Below, one piece after another: positions 57,601-64,000 of a stretch of 64,000 nucleotides of DNA. Positions within the stretch are counted from its first letter, which is position 1. Every line of letters begins with the position of its first letter. This DNA is from Pipra filicauda (Eukaryota > Chordata > Aves > Passeriformes > Pipridae), in the NCBI RefSeq assembly GCF_003945595.2, contig NW_024104420.1, positions 742,201-806,200 of the forward strand. Reading direction: 5' to 3'. Below the pieces are notes generated by a model, which did no database searches, was not told the DNA's origin, and saw nothing but the letters and a program-made list of their open reading frames with translations. A program made the translations under genes and the position numbers.

Positions 57601-58500
57601 AATTCATACTGCCCTTTGTGACATTGTATCTTACTGTTACTTACAAGACCATCCTACCTATGTCTAGTCTTCCCGTAAGCTTTAATTAATATAGGTGAAT
57701 GTTACAATGTGAAATGTTTATTTTTTTTCTCCTCTGTGCCCCAGTTTTGTGCAGTTAACAGCTTTGGCTCTTTGTGACTTTGTCTTGAAATACACTTATT
57801 TCTATTTGACTCCACTGGGACACTTGCTAACTGTTAATAGTTCTTAATAGTGTTACTTCCAGAAGACCCTCTCAGCCCTTCAGATGGAACATTTAACCCT
57901 GTGAGGGAGAGGCAGGTGGGAATTTGGAGAGACCATACCTCTCCTCTTGTCAGAACAGTCACATTTCCAGTGACATTTTGTCCTATTCACTGTGCTAAAA
58001 ATCTGTTAAATTAGTAAGTAGGGAAAGATGGTTCCTTACGACAGTGGCTTTACTGAAGACTGTGCTAATTGAGAATAGACTTCCAAGTAATTCCCCCTAA
58101 TTTTGCACTGAAGGCATATGTAACGCATGGCAAATTGGGGGGCAGCTGCAGAAGACCCCAGTTATCTTGCTGTGCTTTAAAACTATGTTGTGTAGTAGTT
58201 AAAATTAATAATCTGTTCTAGGATGGCGGGGGTGGGGGGGGGACTGCAGCACAAAGAAATCAGATAGTTTTTCCAGGAAGGAGAAGTGAATTGCTGCTCT
58301 CAGGGTAGATGGCACCATGCTCTGAGCACGAGTGAAAGAAGATTATTTAGCTTAAACTACCTGAAAGTAAGCTGCTGCTTCTCATCCTTGAAGTATGTAT
58401 TTAGTCATCCAGTATTAGTCAGTGTAATTACGGAGGCTACAGAAGTAATTCCAGATAACAGCCAGTGTTGAAATGTACAATTTAGGCTTCAAAAAAATTG
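51614..58500. other. Intron sequence, homopolymer runs only
   Basis: About 6.9 kb without a recognised element. T-runs lie near 55609-55622 and 57220-57235, and a G-rich run (GGGGGTGGGGGGGG) near 58227-58241. A 77-codon frame at 56572-56805 with an acidic start (SEEDDDV) lacks other support. Confidence 0.5.
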
Positions 58501-58544
58501 ATTTAAAATAGATATTCCAGCAAGTTAAGAGAGGCCCAATCTGA

Positions 58545-58808
58545 TTGTCAGTTACCACGATCAGACACTGCTCTGCACTCAGGGCTTTTTTGGTCTCTCC
58601 TGCTTGCTTTCTCATACCGCGTTGGCAAGCTGCAACAAGTGAAACTCCACCCTTCCTACAGACTGGGGAGAATAAGATTCATAAACGGCAACAGCTGGCG
58701 AGTAAAATCAAGGTTTCTCTGAAGGTGCTGGATTTCCAGACAGTTGCTGGTGTGCAGCTGAGAAAGGGGCGGGATCTTTTTCCCCTTAAAACCTCAACCC
58801 TCTCTGTC

Positions 58809-58839
<31 letters not shown>

Positions 58840-58944
58840 GAGAGACTGAGAAAGGGAGGGAGAGGGAAAGAGAAGTTGACTTGCTGCTGCATCTCAGCAC
58901 GCACGTCAGCTGTAATCTGGTCCCCAGCGCCGTGAGCTGACACC
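58545..58944 (+). promoter_or_regulatory. TNFAIP8: Proximal TNFAIP8 promoter and 5' UTR
   Basis: Sequence just upstream of the TNFAIP8 start codon. It contains a GC box (GGGGCGGG, 58766-58773) and a pyrimidine block (58801-58838) ending in 20 T, followed directly by a purine-rich block (58839-58873). No clear TATA box is seen and the transcription start cannot be placed. An in-frame TGA at 58933-58935 closes the frame 5' of the ATG. Confidence 0.6.
58801..58873. repeat. Polypyrimidine/polypurine block
   Basis: A (CT)n run, then 20 T, then GGAGAGACTGAGAAAGGGAG and more purines. The CT-rich and GA-rich arms are roughly complementary and could fold back on each other. It lies about 70-145 bases upstream of the TNFAIP8 ATG. 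Confidence 0.8.
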
Positions 58945-58975
58945 ATGAGTTCAGAAGCCGATGATCCCAAGGAAG
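58945..58975 (+). CDS. TNFAIP8: TNFAIP8 first coding exon (partial gene)
   Basis: ATG at 58945 in a good context (GACACCATGA), with an in-frame stop 12 bases upstream, gives MSSEADDPKE and one base of the next codon before the donor GAAG|GTACG at 58976. Mammalian TNFAIP8 isoform a begins with a closely similar acidic decapeptide ending in SKE, and its intron falls at the same place. TNFAIP8 (TIPE family) is a cytosolic protein with a helical, lipid-binding fold that modulates apoptosis and inflammation. The single large exon carrying that fold is not in the window and must lie to the right. Only 31 coding bases are visible, so the call rests on peptide, phase and position after DMXL1. Confidence 0.82.
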
Positions 58976-59404
58976 GTACGTTTTTTAACTGTTTTCACGG
59001 GAGAGGAAACATGCACACTTGTGTTGCCCATGCCGCTTTTCTGAGCATGGAGGAGAGTTTTTGCTCGTTTTAGCTTTTGGGTATTCAACGGGGAGGGGCA
59101 AAGGCCTTCGCAAAAGCAAAGTCCTGCCGATTTTGCTGGATGTGAAATGACCGAAGTGTTGGAACCCAGGGATATCTGTCTTGGCAATGCTAATTTACTT
59201 GCACGTGGGGTACCGATAAGTGGAAGAAACAGTGTTTCAGAACACTGGTAGTCACATAACGAAAGAGGAATATTTCTTTAATTTGGAAGCACTGTATTTT
59301 TCAGCAAATGAGGAAGTTGCATGGGGGAGAAGTGAAAGGTCATAATTTTTGGGACTAAGCTTGATGCTGTCCATATGAGTGTGCATGTGAGTGTGAGAGT
59401 GTGT

Positions 59405-59443
<39 letters not shown>

Positions 59444-62400
59444 AACAGAGTGTGCCAAAGCTACAGTGTGCTGCTTCTGGAGTGGAACATGTGGAGGAGC
59501 TGGAAGTGCTCCAACAAAAATGCAATTATTCCCTAGTGTTGATCGGGAGGGGGGTGTGAGCTGGAGTCGGACAGTGGGGAGCAAGTGGGGGAGGAGGAGG
59601 GCAATTTCCTGAAAGTGCCTATATACAAAAGAGCGTTTATACAGATGAGGGAACAGGGCAGTGCTGGAGTTGTGCACCGGATTCTTAGAACAGAATTGAT
59701 GTTTCATGGCTATGCATAGTCCTTAGGGAGACTCAAATATACAGGGTCCAGTATGGCTGAGAAAAACAACTAAAATAACCACAGCAGATAAGCAAGCAGT
59801 AAGGCAGCCTAAGCATTTAGTATTTGGTGAAAACAAGAACTTTTCAGAATGTTTCAGATGGTATTCCCCTCACAGTCTGTACAACTTCCTCCAGTTGAAG
59901 AATAACATTACCAGGGACATCTGTCTGCTTACTTGCATAAAAGAGTATTTGGTTCATTTGCAAAAAAGTCAGCTTGCACTGAATCAAACATAATGCTAAT
60001 AATGCTGGTAAAACCTGCGTAGTAATGAAGCCTGATAGCCTGTGTTTTGATAAGAATAATTCTTATCTTATTTTGCTTGTTGAACAAGCAGATGAACAAA
60101 AAGGCAGCTCTTCCTTTTTTTTTATTTTCCTAAATCTGTAGGACAGATTTATTGAAAAGCAGAACTCTAAAAAATATTTCTCTATAGAAACTGTTTGAAA
60201 AAGAGAATATGTGAACATTCTCCCTCAGTTTTACAGCAGCAGAGATCTGCTTGCATGGTATAGCAGGAAAGATCCTCTGGTTTCATACAGGAAGTTCCAG
60301 ACAGTTTTACTAAGTTGACTATATTTGAAATGTAGATTTCATTGTTTAAAGAAATGTCTTGCCTTCTTAGATGACTCAGATTCTTAAAATCCTATTTTTG
60401 CCTTTCTATGCATTTCTTTAGAAACTATTTGAGGTGGCAGGATTTTCATGCTGAAAAAAAGGCATTTGAAGCAGGTGTCTGAGACAGAAGAGAAAGGGTA
60501 GCTTTTTGATTAGTTATTTTTAGCTTGGGAAATACTTGGATTTTGCTGTCCTGTGTTCTTAATGTGTTAGAATGGAAAACAAAACAGTTTGCCATTGTGA
60601 GAAGATGAGGTACAGATGTCTGAGGAGGTTTTTTAGTCTGTCTAAAATGTATTCCTGGTAATATATTCACATCTTTAAAAGAACAATTTAGAAAAGGCAT
60701 GAGAAAAGGGGAATTTATGTGTATGTGAATAAAGACTGGAATTAACAGATGAATATGTAGATTTGCAGCTTTTATGCTGCTTTGCCTAGTCTGATTGAAC
60801 ATGGCATGAAAGATCACTGATTAAAATACTGAAAAATACAGTCAAATACCTGTGGATTTGTAATGGTTCAGTGTATGTAGCATAAAATAGTCAGAGTCTT
60901 TCAACTAATTAGCTTTGTTTCATGAAGAAATGGTGCTTTTTGCATAAAAAAAATCGATGCTTCACAAATTCAAACTAAATGTGGGGCTCAGGCTTTTGAC
61001 ATTGAGGATATATAATTTTTTAAGCATTTAACAAAGGGAAGGTGGTTGATTTTTCCTTTAGGTGCAAGACTGAATGTCACTCTAAAAAAGAAATTCTGAT
61101 TTACTCACAGATTATAAGGTCCAGCCAGGGAATTAGTAGGTAAAAGTCTGTGACTGATTGTGAAAGGAGGATACACTTGGACAGTTACAAAATAGTTATT
61201 TTACTCTATTCTGTACATTCAATGCCAAAGCTAGTGATCAAGGCATAGTGGAGAAAGCTACAGGAAAAATGTTTTAATGATGTTTGTAAGCATAGGCAGA
61301 ATTTTTCTGTTTTGCTTAAAACAGAGTGTCCAGGGAAGCATCACTGGCTATAGGAGAAGCTCTGAAATTCAGTTGCAGCTTCCAGATGTGACTCTGAGAC
61401 CATGTGTTGGAAGATCAGGCTGAATGAAAAAGAGAGTTGATGGCAAAGTAATAGCATTGAACATTGTGTATATTCTGCCAGTGATCTGGTACTGAAGTGA
61501 GCAATACTTCGCTTTCACCAACCTTGTACAGGTGAATTGCAATATTTGGAGAACATTGGGATGTCTATAAAAGCAGATTTAATAGGTTGATATGGATTAT
61601 TTTTAAAAATCTGCATAACAAGATCAAAGACCATAGGCTTTACTACTGTAAAAATAAACTCTACCCATTGTTACAATGAAACCCAAAATCACGGTCAATT
61701 TCAAATGGCAAACTTCTGAAGATCTTCTTTTTGTAATTATTCGAATAATGATAGAGCCTTTGACTTCAAGTAAAGTCAAATATTTTATCAGGAATAGAGA
61801 ATTAAAAGACATTGCTAGAAGACAATCATGACTTCACTATATATTATACTAATTGGTAGATATAGGGTATGCAGCAGTGTATGTGGGCTTTTTACCTTTT
61901 GCCTTAGATCTCTTCATGGTCCATATTAGAATGGTAACATGAAACAGGTTTTTTTTCCTCCTATCATGCTGCTTAGTAACTTCAGAACAATCTTTGTGTT
62001 CATCTGTGTACCACAATGCTGTGGTAAATATGTGCATGTGTCTGTACGGCATCAATCTGTATTGCATTTACAGATTCCAGCTACTATCGTAATATAAATA
62101 ACCCTGGCACATTTTCTTGTAGTTACTTTTGCCCTGGATGAAACAAATTGTGTGTTAAAGTCCAGAAGAAGACTACAGCATTTAGCTGCATGGCATAATT
62201 TCAGTCTGGTGTTGATTGGTGACATGTCATGCACCGTGGAAGGTACCAAATGGTTTCAGGATGTTATTTGACTTAATTCCATTCTGAACATTTCTGAAGG
62301 AAATGTTCTTAATGCTGTTGTGCTACAACTGGGTATCATTTTATATACATACATTTTAGTATAACTTTCAAAATACATGCCGATATCAATTAAAATTACT

Positions 62401-64000
62401 GTGATGTGAATATGTTTCTTCAATAGATGGAAATAGTAATTTATGTAAAGCTCCAGGGAACTTCACCTTCATTCTGTGGGTTTTATGTTGTATATTTAAA
62501 AACTAGCAGGAGACAAATCTGTCTCAAAGGAAAAGTAAAATAATAGATATCAGAGTGAATGTAATACATAGCCTATGAAACAATGGCTATTGAATTACAT
62601 TGAGAGCCTGCATTGCACCTTTATCATACTTAGTTTTAAGTACCACATTTCATAGGAGAGAGAGATCACTGCATTCCTACAAGTGCTCAGAGATTTTTTT
62701 TTAGACATGATTAGCATTTTTTAATCCAAATGAGATTACTGAAGAATGAGCTCACCTGTTTTGTTCCTTTTAGAGCTGAGAAAAACACAGGATTATAAAA
62801 TCACAGAGTACTCACTGTTTTGAGAATTCAGTACTCCCTCCTGTAAGTAGTCATGGATTTGTTTTGACATTTAGCAGTCACCTCTGACTGTGTGAATATT
62901 TTCCAGGGTAGAATTGTGTTCATTTAGATAACAAATAGTTTGCTCTTGTGCTCCTGCAGGCCACTGCAGTCCCATCCACAGCATTGATGGGACTCTATAA
63001 TGTGTGATTCTCCATCCCACTAACTCCAAACATTTGTTAGAACCTTTTTTGCTTTTATGACAGTGAACAGGGAGATCCAAATTGTACAAGTAGAGCACAC
63101 AATTAGTACTTGCCCACAGACTCACCTTCTGCTCTCACCATGAAGACTACAAAATGTGGGTTTCCTTTGTTTCACCTGCTCTTTGCCCTCCCTTGTCAAA
63201 ATAATAATCTCCATAAAACATTAAGGCCGGTGAAACAGGGACCCTTTGTTGAAAGTGGTCTGAAAATTTCAGTTCAGGAGCAGGAAGAATCATCCAGCCC
63301 CAAAATGGATATGTTAGAATCTAGATTAGTCAATTTGAGGATTTTTTTTTTGTTCCATATGTAACTCTCTTATTGCTGATGAAGAGAATGAAAAGATTAC
63401 TGTGGTTATGTACACAGTAGCAATGATAGTCAATTTGGCATTTTGTGTAATCCCTCCTATGGATAATTAGAATTCAAGATTAATAGCAGAAGGTGATGGC
63501 CTAAGAAGTATCATTTTAGTACAGGAAAGAAGGGAAAAAGGAAGTAAGCTTATGAGAGGTTAGAAAGAATTACTAACTAGATACTGTAATACTATATCAC
63601 ATATGCATGAAGAAAGCATTGCCAGAGGTACAAATAACGGAGTGAAAGTAAAATCAAGAAACTAAAGCCTTAATGAAGAAGGAGCAATGGGAAATTTGGA
63701 GGAAATAAGACTACAGTACAGAGGCAAGTCAGAACTGCTAGATTTTTTTAAATGTGGTTTGGGGGATAGTACATTTTGATGAAGCAAGATGTGGGATATG
63801 GAGAAAGGGCTCTGAGAACAGGAATACAACTGCCATGGTTTGTATCACAGCTGCTGCAGCTTCACTGAGATGTGGGCTCTTGAATCTCTTGGTAAGAGCA
63901 CTGACTACAGGCTGTTAAGCTATAAGACTCTGTAAGCAGCTCTGTATCTCTCCCCTTAAAAACTGAAAGAATGGTAGTTTTTATTTTCCGTGCCAAATTA
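58976..64000. other. TNFAIP8: TNFAIP8 intron, runs off the right edge
   Basis: AT-rich intron beginning GTACG. It has a GT microsatellite at 59411-59437. I found no downstream coding exon: the expected helical TNFAIP8 frame is absent before 64000. No LINE or LTR was recognised. Confidence 0.7.
59411..59437. repeat. (GT)n microsatellite
   Basis: About 13 uninterrupted GT units, with imperfect GT repeats extending left to about 59390, some 435 bases into the intron after the TNFAIP8 coding exon. Confidence 0.9.

Noticed and set aside
58227..58241. G-rich run as a possible regulatory element
   Set aside because: A single short homopurine run with no other motif; ordinary simple sequence.
60446..60817. 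123-codon minus-strand frame
   Set aside because: No domain or neighbouring exon, and it lies inside the TNFAIP8 intron; treated as chance.

Overview
The window is vertebrate nuclear DNA, almost certainly from a bird. Coding sequence is sparse and split into short exons with GT/AG splice sites. The repeats are CR1 LINEs in both orientations, two avian-type ERV LTRs and a small RTE-type LINE, and there is one sharp GC-rich CpG island in an AT-rich background. There is nothing prokaryotic: no operons, CRISPR or insertion sequences. The species cannot be fixed from the sequence.

Region 1 (1-19,600, + strand) is the 3' end of DMXL1 (rabconnectin-3 alpha family). Thirteen consecutive coding exons from 1029 to 16103 join without a frame break into about 534 C-terminal residues, ending in the WD40 repeats and a TAA stop. 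A long AT-rich 3' UTR with several AATAAA signals follows. CR1 fragments lie at 1-815 (antisense RT region), 12036-12585 and 13067-13380, and a CR1 tail at 9625-9682.

Region 2 (about 20,085-20,700) is a CpG island roughly 4 kb past the DMXL1 stop. It carries a strong splice donor (CACACA|GTAAGT at 20328/20329) and is best read as a promoter with a non-coding first exon, probably the distal promoter of TNFAIP8, the next gene on the same strand in other vertebrates.

Region 3 (20,700-58,500) would then be TNFAIP8 intron 1. It holds a minus-strand LTR (25636-26695), a long CR1 (28280-28968), a 250-bp T/G-only tract (31752-32006), a CR1 (32391-33808) split by an RTE-type LINE with a 12-bp target duplication, CR1 tails, a 233-bp near-identical direct repeat (41385-41617 and 42936-43168) and an ERVL-type solo LTR with a perfect 5-bp duplication (51021-51608). 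No convincing coding exon was found there.

Region 4 (58,500-64,000) has the proximal TNFAIP8 promoter and first coding exon: ATG at 58945 in a good Kozak context, peptide MSSEADDPKE, then a donor at 58976. The rest is intron; the main TNFAIP8 coding exon must lie beyond 64,000.

The two genes are adjacent by ancestral synteny rather than functionally coupled. DMXL1 supports V-ATPase assembly and TNFAIP8 is a TIPE-family lipid-binding regulator of cell death and inflammation. The most unusual element is the RTE LINE, whose open frame is broken by a single CGA-to-TGA-type stop, so it is a fairly young insertion in a lineage otherwise dominated by CR1.
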